A stretch of 64,000 nucleotides of DNA from Microvirga sp. VF16 (GTDB lineage Bacteria; Pseudomonadota; Alphaproteobacteria; Rhizobiales; Beijerinckiaceae), in assembly GCF_016864375.1 (NCBI RefSeq), contig NZ_CP069354.1, forward strand, positions 3,879,501-3,943,500, given 5' to 3'. The position numbers and the translations under genes are program-made. This document shows positions 41,200 to 49,772 of the stretch, piece by piece. Under the pieces are notes generated by a model. That model did no database searches and was not told where the DNA came from. It saw only the letters and a program-made list of their open reading frames with translations. Positions within the stretch are counted from its first letter, which is position 1. Each line of letters begins with the position of its first letter.

Positions 41200-42246
41200 A
41201 TGCGCTATAAGCTCTTCGGTCAGCATACGGGTCTTCGTGTTTCAGAACTCGTTCTCGGCACCGGCAATTTCGGCACGCGCTGGGGTCATGGCACCGAGCC
41301 GGATGAGGCCCACCGCATCTTCGACGCCTATGCGGAGGCCGGCGGCAATTTCATCGATACGGCGGACAGCTATCAGTTCGGGCAGTCCGAAGAAATTTTA
41401 GGCGAGCTGCTGCAAAGACGGCGCGATGATTTCGTCGTGGCGACGAAATTCACGCAGCGCGCCAATCCGAAGGACGGCATTCTCGTCACCGGCAACAGCC
41501 GCAAGGCGATGGTGTCCTCGGTGGAGGCGAGCCTCAAGCGTCTGAGAACCGATCACATCGATCTTTACTGGGTGCATTACTCGGACGGTGTCACACCGAT
41601 CGAGGAGATCGTGCGCGGCTTCGACGATCTCGTGCGGGCGGGTAAGATTCTCTATGCGGGCCTCTCTGATTTCCCCGCCTGGCGCGTAGCGCGCGCTGCC
41701 ACCATCGCGGAATTGCGCGGCAGCGTTCCCATCGCCGGGCTGCAGGTCGAGCACAGCCTTGTCGAGCGTACGACCGAGCAGGAACTCATCCCCGCCGGTC
41801 AGGCCCTCGGCCTCGGCATCGTCGCATGGTCTCCGCTCGGCGGCGGCATGCTGACCGGCAAGTATCGGCAGGGAGAATCCGGCCGCGCGCAAGGCCTCGG
41901 CGGCAAGGTGTTCCAGGCCGAGAATTCCGCGCAGCGCAGTGCTGTGCTCGACACGGTGATCACGGTGGCGGAAGAGCTTGGCGCCACGCCGGGCGAGGTC
42001 GCCATCGCTTGGGTCGCCGCCAAGGGCTCGCTCCCGATCATCGGACCGCGCACGACGGCGCAACTTGAGAGCAATCTCGCGGCGGCGAAGGTCAAGCTGT
42101 CTCCTGAGCAGATCACACGGCTCGACGATGTCAGCAGCCTCCCGCCGGTCTTCCCCTACTCGATGATCCATGAACCGGGAACACAGCAGCGCAGCGCCGG
42201 CGGCAAGTTCGACCTGCTCGACCGTCCTACGGTTCCTGTCGCTTAA
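41200..42246 (+). CDS. Aldo/keto reductase
   Basis: A 348-residue NADPH-dependent aldo/keto reductase. Catalytic tetrad D53 (FIDTADSY), Y58, K83 (ATKF) and H126 (YWVHYSD). The cofactor loop is GPRTTAQLESNL near residue 285. It acts on small aldehydes or ketones; pairing with an exporter suggests a detoxification unit. The stop overlaps the convergent DUF1491 gene by a few bases. Confidence 0.94.
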   Translation: MRYKLFGQHTGLRVSELVLGTGNFGTRWGHGTEPDEAHRIFDAYAEAGGNFIDTADSYQFGQSEEILGELLQRRRDDFVVATKFTQRANPKDGILVTGNSRKAMVSSVEASLKRLRTDHIDLYWVHYSDGVTPIEEIVRGFDDLVRAGKILYAGLSDFPAWRVARAATIAELRGSVPIAGLQVEHSLVERTTEQELIPAGQALGLGIVAWSPLGGGMLTGKYRQGESGRAQGLGGKVFQAENSAQRSAVLDTVITVAEELGATPGEVAIAWVAAKGSLPIIGPRTTAQLESNLAAAKVKLSPEQITRLDDVSSLPPVFPYSMIHEPGTQQRSAGGKFDLLDRPTVPVA

Positions 42247-42584
42247 TCTTCCACGGCGAGGTCGAGGAAGTGGCGCCCTGTCCTGTCGTCGACCTCCACG
42301 AGCCAGAGATCAGGATCGAAGCGGAGCTCGCGCGCCATGCGCTCTTCCACATCGAGCGGCATCACAGCTTTCAGGATCGGCGAGAAGAGTCGCTCGCCGC
42401 TCTCGTCGAGGAAGAGCTGAGGCGCAGGACCATAGAGGCTTGCGGTGCCGTCGAGCTGGTCCACTTTGACGAAAACGGCACCGGCTTCCGCGGCGCCACG
42501 CTTGCGCAGAGCCGCTTCGACTCCCTCCACCGAGCAGCGGCGCAGATAGGCAGACACCCAGAAGTCCGAGCGGAGGCGGGACAC
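42243..42584 (-). CDS. DUF1491 family protein
   Basis: A 113-residue DUF1491 protein (LRSDFWVSAYLRRCSVEGVEAALRKRGAAEAGAVFVKV; DPDLWLVEVDDRTGRHFLD), a small conserved alphaproteobacterial protein of unknown function. The start is a GTG at 42584 that overlaps the TAG stop of the upstream peptidoglycan-binding gene (TAGTG), so the two are coupled; this is a common gene pair. Confidence 0.92.
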   Translation of the reverse strand: MSRLRSDFWVSAYLRRCSVEGVEAALRKRGAAEAGAVFVKVDQLDGTASLYGPAPQLFLDESGERLFSPILKAVMPLDVEERMARELRFDPDLWLVEVDDRTGRHFLDLAVED

Positions 42585-43435
42585 TACTGAACCGCGATAC
42601 CGGATGCAGCGGAAAGCTCACGGGCTGTCCGCGCATTCAACTCGCCAGTGACGGGCAAGCGACGATCCTGCTCGAAGCGCTCGATGGCCTGTCGCGTGCC
42701 GGAGCCCATCAAACCATCCACCTTCACGCTGTAGCCCAGCCGCGCAAGTGCGCGCTGGCCTGCGAGGACGATATCGCCAGGGTCGGAACGGCCCACATTG
42801 GCGGGCGGCGTCGGCACGGGGCCGCCCATGCGGATCATATCGGCGATGGGGTCGCGCGCAGCGCTTCGCACCGGTGCAGGCGCTGGCGCGGCGGGGGCCG
42901 CCTGCGGGGCGCGGGCTGGCGGTGTTGCCGCGGGAGCAGGCTGCCCCCCATTGCGGATCATCTCCGCGATGGGGCTGCGCGCAGGCGCCTTGGGCGTAAC
43001 GACAGTAGCGGCCGGCGCCGCCTCCGGAACGGGATGCGCGGCGGATTCGTGAGCAGCCGGCGCGGAAGCCAATCCCTCCGCGGATTGCGCTCCCGGACGC
43101 ATGGGCGGCAACGGCTGAAACGTGTCGCCCTCGACCTCGGGCGCTGGCTCCGGTGCTAACACGATCTCTCGCGTGTTGAAGAGCGGCGCAGGATGACGGC
43201 TACTTTGCAGCGCCAGCGCGTTCCAGGCGATCGCGCCGCCGCAGCCGGTCAGGAACAGGGCGGCGAGGATCTGGCGCGGATGGCTGAAGACGAAGGTGGC
43301 CGCCCTCTCGCCGATGCCCGGCCTGCGCGGCGGCTTGGCGGTGCGCTTCTGCGCCGGCCGCGCCGGAGCCTTCCGACGGACGACGGCGGGCAGGTCGAGA
43401 TCGTCATCGGGATGATCGACAAAAGCTTCACGCAA
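42584..43435 (-). CDS. Membrane-anchored peptidoglycan-binding domain protein
   Basis: About 283 residues from a TTG at 43435 (LREAFVDHPDDDLDLP); a TTG at 43495 is an alternative and no ATG is available. A basic N-terminus and one transmembrane helix (QILAALFLTGCGGAIAWNALAL) are followed by a Pro/Ala-rich linker that contains two copies of a PIA[ED]MIRxGG motif. A C-terminal peptidoglycan-binding domain 1 follows (ALARLGYSVKVDGLMGSGTRQAIERFEQDRRLP). It probably tethers the inner membrane to the cell wall. Confidence 0.88.
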   Translation of the reverse strand: MREAFVDHPDDDLDLPAVVRRKAPARPAQKRTAKPPRRPGIGERAATFVFSHPRQILAALFLTGCGGAIAWNALALQSSRHPAPLFNTREIVLAPEPAPEVEGDTFQPLPPMRPGAQSAEGLASAPAAHESAAHPVPEAAPAATVVTPKAPARSPIAEMIRNGGQPAPAATPPARAPQAAPAAPAPAPVRSAARDPIADMIRMGGPVPTPPANVGRSDPGDIVLAGQRALARLGYSVKVDGLMGSGTRQAIERFEQDRRLPVTGELNARTARELSAASGIAVQ

Positions 43436-43789
43436 GGGAGTCGTTTCCGTCTTCGAAGAATGATGTCGTTTTGGTCCGCGCGTCCTGCAAGACAAGACGG
43501 CAAGGCACCGTTTCTTGTCTTTCTCACGGCAAAGCCTGACAGAGCGGGTTTAAGCGAAACCTAATTGCTCTGGACCTCGCGGCGGAGAGAAACCCGGAAG
43601 AGACGCGCACAAGGAGGAAGGGCAAGCAAACACGATAAATTACCTATATTTTTCAATAGTTTGCGGCGCAATGGTCCTGGCAATGTTTTGTTCATCCTGT
43701 TTCCAGATTCCTCGCTCCCCTCCTACGCGGCACTGCCTGCCTACGTTATGGTGCTGCATCATTCCTCGTTTCAGGCAACCGGCCGCCTC
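43436..43789. other. Intergenic region between divergent genes
   Basis: About 350 bases hold no convincing gene. Open frames here lack family features and good ribosome binding sites. It contains AAGACAAGA and its inverted copy TCTTGTCTT near 43492-43525 and an AT-rich stretch near 43635-43660 that may be a promoter for the plus-strand genes. Confidence 0.5.
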
Positions 43790-44113
43790 ATGTTTTCGAT
43801 CCTCCGCTTCGTCCTTATCGTCGGCGCCATCTTCTACTACTCGCCGGTGCGCCAGCAGGGCGAGGGTACGGCTGCGATCGAGGCTTTCTTCACCCCTAGG
43901 AAGAGCGAACCGGCCGTTGCCGACCCCGTTCCCGCAGGAGACAAGCCCGGCCATCTCGAAACCGTGTGGAAGGCCCTTCCCGACAGCGCCAAGCAGGCCG
44001 TGGTCGACAAGATCCTCACCACCTCGGGCTTTCCCGTTGCCGGCACTACCAAGTCTACGGACACCCTGCGGCCGGAAGACCGCGAGCTTGCTGCGTCCAA
44101 GCCTCGCACCTAG
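43790..44113 (+). CDS. Small membrane-anchored protein, DUF5330-like
   Basis: A 107-residue protein with an N-terminal hydrophobic segment (MFSILRFVLIVGAIFYYSP) and a polar tail. The ATG at 43790 is chosen because the transmembrane helix begins there; in-frame upstream starts (43565, 43748) add low-quality sequence. In related bacteria a DUF5330 membrane protein often precedes sufE, so this may be it, but that is from position and shape only. Confidence 0.65.
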   Translation: MFSILRFVLIVGAIFYYSPVRQQGEGTAAIEAFFTPRKSEPAVADPVPAGDKPGHLETVWKALPDSAKQAVVDKILTTSGFPVAGTTKSTDTLRPEDRELAASKPRT

Positions 44114-44181
44114 ATTTGGCGCCTTCCATCGCCAAACGGCGCGGCGATGATTATATGACAGGCAGACAACACAGGTTTGCC

Positions 44182-44610
44182 ATGCTGCCGACAATCGACG
44201 AAATCGTTTCCAACTTCGAACTGCTCGACGAGTGGGAGGAGCGGTATCGCTACGTCATCGAGCTCGGCCGGCTCATGGAGCCGTTGCCGGACGAGGCCTA
44301 TAACGACGTCAACAAGGTCCAGGGCTGCGCCAGCCAGGTTTGGCTCCAGGCCGATCTCGATTCCTCGAACGGTGAACCCGTGCTGCATCTGCGCGGCGAC
44401 AGCGACGCCCACATTGTCCGCGGCCTCGTCGCCCTCCTGATCTCGCTCTACAACGGCAAGACGCCCTCCGAAGCCCTTTCCACCGACGCCCTGGCCCTGT
44501 TCAAGGAACTCGGCTTGTCGGAGCATCTGACGCCGCAACGCTCGAACGGCGTCAGATCCATGGTCGAACGCATTCGCCGCGATGCGCAGATGGCCGTGGC
44601 GACCTCTTAA
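44182..44610 (+). CDS. sufE: SufE family Fe-S cluster assembly protein
   Basis: A 142-residue SufE. The sulfur-accepting Cys is C49 in KVQGCASQVWL. It takes persulfide from the cysteine desulfurase SufS and passes it to SufB. The ATG at 44182 gives the usual length (MLPTIDEIVSNFELLDEWEERY); an ATG nine codons earlier is also in frame. The suf operon itself is not in the window. It overlaps the convergent DUF6456 gene by four bases. Confidence 0.94.
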   Translation: MLPTIDEIVSNFELLDEWEERYRYVIELGRLMEPLPDEAYNDVNKVQGCASQVWLQADLDSSNGEPVLHLRGDSDAHIVRGLVALLISLYNGKTPSEALSTDALALFKELGLSEHLTPQRSNGVRSMVERIRRDAQMAVATS

Positions 44611-45575
44611 ACCCGCCCGCCTTCGATCACCACCGCCTGCCAAGCACGGATGCCGCGCGATGCGGCCGGGCCGCGGGCTGAAGCCTCGATGCCGTAATGC
44701 TCGGCCAACCGCGCCAGGGCAAGTCTCACCACGATTTTGGCTGAACGCGGCGGCCATTGCCGCTCACGTTCGATCTGCTCCAGGCCTTTTAAAAAGCCGC
44801 AGAGATCAAGGAGCAGGTCGCTGAAGTCGCCGCCGATGGCATCGAAGGCGTTGCGCAGGCGCTGGCGGGCGGCGACCATGCGGTCGGTCGCCTCGCCCGG
44901 CGAGACGGGCCCACCGCTCTTCGGCATGCCGTCCCAACGGGCCGTCACGCCCGGCATCAACCCGGCGAGCATGATATCGGTCCGCAGACGCTCGCCGGCC
45001 TGATAGGACGCCTTATCGATCATTGGCTCGCCATCACGCCCCTTACGGCGGCGCAACCAATCGAGCGGGCTCTCGTCCGCGTCCACGCGCACTCGCGTCG
45101 CTCCCGCCTCCGCCTCGACGGTGGCGAGATCCGTCTCGCGATGCTGGTGAAAGAACGCCATATCGGCATCAGGCGCCGACGCACGGCGTAGACGGGCTCC
45201 GCCTGCCTTCGTCAGCAGCAGGGTTTTCCGCCCGGAGGTAGCCTTGTCCCAATGGCCGAGATCCCGGCGTACGAGGGCCTCCGCCGCGGCATAGGCAAAG
45301 CGCCCTGCCCCCACGGAGATTCCCGACCGGCGCCTGTGGACAAGCACGCTTGCCGGGTCCGTCGGATCGACGATGGCCCAGGTCTCCGGCTGCGCGAGCG
45401 CTGACAAGAGCCTTCGCGCCTCCCTGGACAGGGAATCGCCCGCCACATGTCCGGCCGTCGCTCCCGGTTTGCCGCTTTCGTTCCGCCTCCGCCTCTTCGA
45501 ATGGGTCTCGTTCGGAGCTGAAATCCTTGGTGCGGCAATACTTTGATGAACCGCATCGCCGTCTTCAATGTTCAT
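44607..45575 (-). CDS. DUF6456 domain-containing protein
   Basis: A 322-residue protein of the DUF6456 family found in Alphaproteobacteria. The N-terminal part has helix-turn-helix-like character (LSREARRLLSALAQPETWAIVD; AAEALVRRDLGHWD). The C-terminal DUF6456 core contains SPLDWLRRRKGRDG, AGERLRTDIMLAGLMPGVTARWDG and the helical VAARQRLRNAFDAIGGDFSDLLLDLCGFLKGLE. It is probably a DNA-binding regulator. Confidence 0.88.
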   Translation of the reverse strand: MNIEDGDAVHQSIAAPRISAPNETHSKRRRRNESGKPGATAGHVAGDSLSREARRLLSALAQPETWAIVDPTDPASVLVHRRRSGISVGAGRFAYAAAEALVRRDLGHWDKATSGRKTLLLTKAGGARLRRASAPDADMAFFHQHRETDLATVEAEAGATRVRVDADESPLDWLRRRKGRDGEPMIDKASYQAGERLRTDIMLAGLMPGVTARWDGMPKSGGPVSPGEATDRMVAARQRLRNAFDAIGGDFSDLLLDLCGFLKGLEQIERERQWPPRSAKIVVRLALARLAEHYGIEASARGPAASRGIRAWQAVVIEGGRV

Positions 45576-45726
45576 GTTTTGTTCCTATAAATAAACTAAG
45601 GAAGGGTTACCCCTTCCAGTCTCGATAGTGGGGGCATATTCCTAGTTGTCAACGAAGATTCAAAACTGTTGATAAGAGCGAGGATAAGTCGGCCGGCAGG
45701 CGACCGCTCCCCACAAAGGCCGCAAA

Positions 45727-45754
45727 GGTCCTCCGCCTTTTCAGGCGAAGGACC
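45727..45754 (-). terminator. Hairpin downstream of the rhodanese gene
   Basis: Arms GGTCCTCCGCCT and AGGCGAAGGACC (one mismatch) with a TTTC loop, 9 bases past the stop on the minus strand and followed by a short T-rich stretch. Likely terminator. Confidence 0.6.
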
Positions 45755-45763
45755 GAGCTTGAA

Positions 45764-46198
45764 TCAGGCGGCGGACGACAGCTTCAGCGAGCCAGGCTCG
45801 GAGCCCTGCGCGAAGGGAAAGCCTTCGTCAGCCCAACCCGTCATGCCGCCGAGCATGAGTTTGACCGGGCGGCCGAGCTGCGACAGCCTTAAGGCCGCGC
45901 GATCCGCGCCGTTGCAGTGCGGCCCAGCGCAATAGACCACGAACAGCGTGCTCTCGGGCCAAGTGGCCATGCACTCCGCCGTCATCTCCCGATGCGGGAG
46001 ATTGAGCGCGCCGGGCACATGGCTGCGCGCATATGCGTTGGGACCGCGCACATCGAGGAGCACGAAATCGACGGGTCCGCCCGAAAGGGATTGGTGCACG
46101 TCGGCGCAATCCGTCTCGAACGATAGGCGACCTGCGAAATGCTCAGCGGCCCTGGACGGCGCGGCAGCGGGAATGGCGGCGACGGTACTCGTTGGCAT
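45764..46198 (-). CDS. Rhodanese-like domain protein
   Basis: A 144-residue single-domain rhodanese. LLDVRGPNAYARSHVPGALNLPH is the CH2-like motif and YCAGPHCNGADRAA the active-site loop with two cysteines. The ATG at 46198 follows AAGGAGGTTGTC. It may transfer sulfur or act in redox sensing. It is divergent from a GlxA-type regulator; rhodanese genes are often paired with such regulators, which may control them. Confidence 0.92.
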   Translation of the reverse strand: MPTSTVAAIPAAAPSRAAEHFAGRLSFETDCADVHQSLSGGPVDFVLLDVRGPNAYARSHVPGALNLPHREMTAECMATWPESTLFVVYCAGPHCNGADRAALRLSQLGRPVKLMLGGMTGWADEGFPFAQGSEPGSLKLSSAA

Positions 46199-46286
46199 GA
46201 CAACCTCCTTGTGAAAAAGCCGTCGCCAGATTTCCCGGAAGGCGTCATGGTGGAAAGTGGCGCTTCTGCCAACAGACGTAAACATC

Positions 46287-47312
46287 ATGCCAAACCGCCT
46301 CGTCGTCGCCCTCGCCTATGACCGTTTGAGCACCTTCGAATTCGGCATCGCCGTCGAGATCTTTGGCCTGCCCCGGCCCGAGATGGGCCCGGATTGGTAT
46401 CGCTTCGCGGTCTGCGCCATTGAGCCCGGTCCGTTGCGGGCCATCGGCGGCTTCCAGATCATGGCGGATGGCGGGCTCGAATTGCTGGATCAGGCGGACA
46501 CTATCGTCATCCCCGGCTGGCGCGGGGCCCATAGTGAGCCTGTCCCCACAGTGCTGATCGAAGCTCTGAGGAAGGCTCACGATAGAGGCGCGCGCCTCAT
46601 GTCCATCTGCTCCGGCGTCTTTGTACTTGCCGCGACAGGGCTTCTGTCTGGCAGGCGCGCGACCACGCACTGGCACCATGTCGAAAACCTTTCGACGATC
46701 TATCCTGATATCAAAGTCGAGCCAGATGTTCTCTATGTGGACGAAGGCAGGGTTCTGACCTCCGCTGGCAGCGCGGCGGGCATCGATCTCTGCCTGCATG
46801 TCGTGCGTGCGGATTTCGGACCCGAGATCGCCAACCGCCTCGCCCGCCGCCTCGTGGTGCCGCCCCATCGCGAGGGCGGCCAGGCGCAATTCATCGAGCG
46901 ACCCGTGCCGCCGGCCCGCGAGGGCCTCCGGTTTGCGCCCCTCTTCGACCGTATGCGGGCGCGCCTTGGCGAGGAACAACCGGTCGCGGAGCTGGCTGCG
47001 GAAGCGGGGATGAGCGTGCGCACCTTCCTGCGCCGCTTCAAGGCGGCGACCGGCCAGCCGCCGGGGGAATGGCTGCTCAACGAGCGCCTGGTTCGCGCCC
47101 GGGAATTGCTGGAAACCACAAGCCATTCCATCGAGAGCATTGCGGATGCGACCGGCTTTGGCTCCGCGGCCACTCTTCGCCACCATTTCCGGGCGCGGCT
47201 CGGCACGAGCCCTGCCGCCTATCGGAGCCGGTTTGCTCAAGCAGCCGACAGGCAGGCCTCAAAAAGCAAAAAGCCGCCCCTTGGGGCGGCTGATTTCAGC
47301 CTTGAAGGCTGA
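46287..47312 (+). CDS. GlxA/FtrA-type AraC family regulator with DJ-1/PfpI domain
   Basis: A 341-residue regulator. Residues 1-170 form a DJ-1/PfpI-type domain (VVALAYDRLSTFEFGIAVEIFGLP; nucleophile-elbow Cys in LMSICSGVFVLAATGLLSG). Residues 225-320 form an AraC DNA-binding domain with two HTH motifs (PVAELAAEAGMSVRTFLRRFKAATGQPPGEWL and SIESIADATGFGSAATLRHHFRARLGTSPAAYR). The ATG at 46287 fits the family. The mucR terminator hairpin is coded inside its last codons. Confidence 0.94.
   Translation: MPNRLVVALAYDRLSTFEFGIAVEIFGLPRPEMGPDWYRFAVCAIEPGPLRAIGGFQIMADGGLELLDQADTIVIPGWRGAHSEPVPTVLIEALRKAHDRGARLMSICSGVFVLAATGLLSGRRATTHWHHVENLSTIYPDIKVEPDVLYVDEGRVLTSAGSAAGIDLCLHVVRADFGPEIANRLARRLVVPPHREGGQAQFIERPVPPAREGLRFAPLFDRMRARLGEEQPVAELAAEAGMSVRTFLRRFKAATGQPPGEWLLNERLVRARELLETTSHSIESIADATGFGSAATLRHHFRARLGTSPAAYRSRFAQAADRQASKSKKPPLGAADFSLEG
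47272..47291 (-). terminator. Terminator of mucR embedded in the end of the glxA-like gene
   Basis: AGCCGCCCC and GGGGCGGCT with a 2-base loop. On the minus strand it is followed by TTTTTGCTTTTTG. It lies 24 bases after the mucR stop and within the coding sequence of the convergent gene. Confidence 0.75.
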
Positions 47313-47314
47313 CC

Positions 47315-47749
47315 TTAGCTGCTGCTGCGCGAGGAGCGGCGCTTACGGCGCTGCTGGCCGAGGCCCATTTCCTTGGCGAGCTCCGAGCGAGCCTTGGCGT
47401 AGTTGGGAGCCACCATCGGGTAATCGACGGGCAGAGCCCACTTCTCGCGATACTGCTCGGGGGTCATGTTGTACTGGGTGCGCAGATGGCGCTTCAGCGA
47501 CTTGAACTTCTTGCCGTCCTCGAGGCAGACGATGTAATCCGGCGTGACGGACTTCTTCACCGGGATTGCCGGCTTCGGCGCCTCAACAGGCGCTTCCACG
47601 GTGCCGCCCCCGACACGCAGAAGAGCCGAATGGACGTCGTTGATCAGGGTCGGCAGGTCGCCCGAAGGAACAGAATTGTTGCTGACGTAAGCCGAAACGA
47701 TATCCGCAGCCAACTCAATGTAGTTCGAAGCAGCGATGTTGTCGCTCAT
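47315..47749 (-). CDS. MucR/Ros family transcriptional regulator
   Basis: A 144-residue MucR-family zinc-finger regulator. The DNA-binding core is DYIVCLEDGKKFKSLKRHLR, then TQYNMTPEQYREKW, with a single Cys before the loop. The N-terminal half (ELAADIVSAYVSNN) drives oligomerisation in homologues, and the basic tail is RRKRRSSRSS. MucR proteins are H-NS-like global repressors that bind AT-rich DNA and often repress their own gene. The ATG at 47749 has AAAGGAAG upstream. Confidence 0.94.
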   Translation of the reverse strand: MSDNIAASNYIELAADIVSAYVSNNSVPSGDLPTLINDVHSALLRVGGGTVEAPVEAPKPAIPVKKSVTPDYIVCLEDGKKFKSLKRHLRTQYNMTPEQYREKWALPVDYPMVAPNYAKARSELAKEMGLGQQRRKRRSSRSSS

Positions 47750-48171
47750 TTTGATTTTCTTCCTTTCCGGCCCGTTCGAATGGCTCAAAAAAGCATTTCA
47801 ACCTATATTTGAGCATTCTTGTCTGAAGCAATGCTTGCTTCTTCCTTGAGCCGCACCGTACTTGCACAGAAATCGTGCTCGCTCGTCCAAGTATGGCAAA
47901 TTCAGCCGTATTGCAAGATGTGCAAAAGGAAAACTTTGGAAAACTTCGTATCAACTATCACTGTGCAATAAACCTACGTTGAACAGTTAATGCCTTCAGC
48001 CATAGGTTAAGGCTTTCATCACATAAATTTCATCATTCCGATCCGAAGAAGTAACTAGAAAGGCACCTGTTTTGGACGATTGAGGGCTTTTAAGCCCGAC
48101 ATGGACCTGCCGTGGGAAATCCCGGTTATCTGTGCATAATCCCCTTCTTGATGATTTGACCGGACGATTTC
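47750..48171. other. Non-coding AT-rich leader region of mucR and the S9 peptidase gene
   Basis: About 420 bases with no gene. It is rich in A/T runs (for example AAAAGGAAAACTTTGGAAAACTT) near mucR, as expected for MucR autoregulation targets, and has a small GGGCTTTTAAGCCC palindrome near 48087-48100. It holds the divergent promoters. Confidence 0.5.
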
Positions 48172-48249
48172 ATGAATATTGAGCGCCCTCCCTTCCATCC
48201 CCAGCCAGCAACCCCCAGCGTTCCAACCAAACCGCATGCTGTCGAAATA

Positions 48250-49733
48250 GTCGGCCCTGAACAACCCACAACTGATTGAGGTTGAAGGATTCTTCGTCTT
48301 CGCGAAGCATTGTAGAATGCCAGCATCTGGGGACTGACCCGCTTAAACTTGGTGTTTTGCCATGGGACCCAAGCCGACGCTGCCGAGCTCCGGCGATCTC
48401 TACCGCAGCCGTCTCGATCAGATCCTCGATCCCCGCCATGAGTTGTTCCGGCTCGCCGGTCTGATCGACTGGCACCGCTTCGATCACGAGTTTGGCCGCT
48501 TCTATCGCCCGCTCGGACGGCCCGCGAAGCCGACGCGCCTGATGGTCGGGCTGTCGTATCTCCAGCACACCTTCAACCTCTCCGATGAGGCGGTGGTGCA
48601 GCGCTGGATCGAAAACCCTTACTGGCAATGGTTCTGTGGCTGCGAGTACTTCCAGCATGAGCTGCCCTGTGATCCCAGCTCGCTCACCCGCTGGCGCAAG
48701 CGGCTCGGACCCGACGGACTGGAGAAGCTGCTGGCTGAAACGATCCAGGCCGGGCTGGAGAGCGGCGCGGTGCGGCCCTCCAGTTTGGAACGGATCAGCG
48801 TCGACACCACGGTGCAGCCGAAGGCGATCACCCATCCGACCGACGCGAAGCTGTACCTGAAGGCAGTACTGGCTCTGGTGCGGCAGGCCAAGAAGTGCGG
48901 TCTCAAGCTGCGGCAGGCCCACACGCGTTTGGCCAAACGCGCGGCCGTGCAGGTCGGGCGCTATGCCCATGCCCGTCAGATGCGGCGCATGCGCCGCGAA
49001 CTGAAGCGGCTGAAGACCTATCTCGGGCGCGTCTACCGCGATATCGCCCGCAAAGTCGCCGGGGATGAGGTTCTCTCACGTCGGTTTGCTCCTCTGCTTG
49101 GCCTGACGGAGCGTCTTCTGATGCAGGAGCGCACGAGCAAGAACAAACTCTACAGCCTGCATGCGCCCGAGGTGGTGTGCATCGCCAAAGGCAAGGCGCA
49201 TCGGCCGTATGAGTTCGGCAGCAAGGTCGCACTGGCGGTGACCAACCGCGAAGGGTTCGTGCTCGCCTCCAAGGCATTGGAGGGCAATCCGTATGACGGC
49301 CATACGCTCACCACGACAATCGATCAGGTCGTGGCCATGACTGACGTGGAGCCCGCACGCGTTTACGTCGACAGCGGCTATCGTGGGCATGATTATGCCA
49401 AGACGGATCGGGTGTTCATCACCCGGCAGCGGCGAGGGCTCACCCCGACGATCAAGCGGGAACTGCGACGCCGATCCGCGATCGAGCCGATGATCGGGCA
49501 CATGAAGGCGGACGGGCGACTGGGACGCAGTCACCTGCTCGGAGCGGCCGGGGATGCGATGAATGCGCTCCTCGTGGCGGCCGGGCACAATCTCAGACTG
49601 ATCCTGAACTGGCTCAGGCTTTTTGTCGCCTGGCTCATGGCAGCCCTGATCAGTTCATCCGCGCAATCGGATCCTTCTCAGGTCGCGTGAAATCCAGCGC
49701 CCGCCTCGTGCAGCCGCATTATTCAGGGCCGAC
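48250..49733 (+). mobile_element. 1,484-bp insertion sequence, IS5/IS1182-like
   Basis: Ends are inverted repeats GTCGGCCCTGAACAA (48250-48264) and TTATTCAGGGCCGAC (49719-49733), 14 of 15 matching. A 6-bp direct duplication GAAATA lies at 48244-48249 and 49734-49739. One transposase gene fills it. Intact ends, intact transposase and perfect duplication indicate a recent insertion. Confidence 0.92.
48362..49690 (+). CDS. IS5-superfamily DDE transposase
   Basis: A 442-residue transposase. The N-terminal domain is typical for IS5/IS1182 (RLMVGLSYLQHTFNLSDEAVVQRWIENPYWQWFCG), a DDE catalytic core starts at ISVDTTVQPKAI, and the second Asp lies in RVYVDSGYRGHDYAK. The terminal Glu is in RRSAIEPMIGHMKADGRLGR. 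A long Arg/Lys-rich insertion (TRLAKRAAVQVGRYAHARQMRRMRREL) sits between the catalytic residues. Full length and apparently intact. It is transcribed in the direction of the disrupted peptidase gene, so it could drive residual downstream expression. Confidence 0.92.
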   Translation: MGPKPTLPSSGDLYRSRLDQILDPRHELFRLAGLIDWHRFDHEFGRFYRPLGRPAKPTRLMVGLSYLQHTFNLSDEAVVQRWIENPYWQWFCGCEYFQHELPCDPSSLTRWRKRLGPDGLEKLLAETIQAGLESGAVRPSSLERISVDTTVQPKAITHPTDAKLYLKAVLALVRQAKKCGLKLRQAHTRLAKRAAVQVGRYAHARQMRRMRRELKRLKTYLGRVYRDIARKVAGDEVLSRRFAPLLGLTERLLMQERTSKNKLYSLHAPEVVCIAKGKAHRPYEFGSKVALAVTNREGFVLASKALEGNPYDGHTLTTTIDQVVAMTDVEPARVYVDSGYRGHDYAKTDRVFITRQRRGLTPTIKRELRRRSAIEPMIGHMKADGRLGRSHLLGAAGDAMNALLVAAGHNLRLILNWLRLFVAWLMAALISSSAQSDPSQVA

Positions 49734-49772
49734 GAAATACATGGGATTCGGGTTCAAGACGATTACGCATGG

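Noticed and set aside
43565..43789. N-terminal extension of the DUF5330-like protein
   Set aside because: The added 75 residues are low-quality sequence, while the transmembrane helix begins directly at the later ATG.
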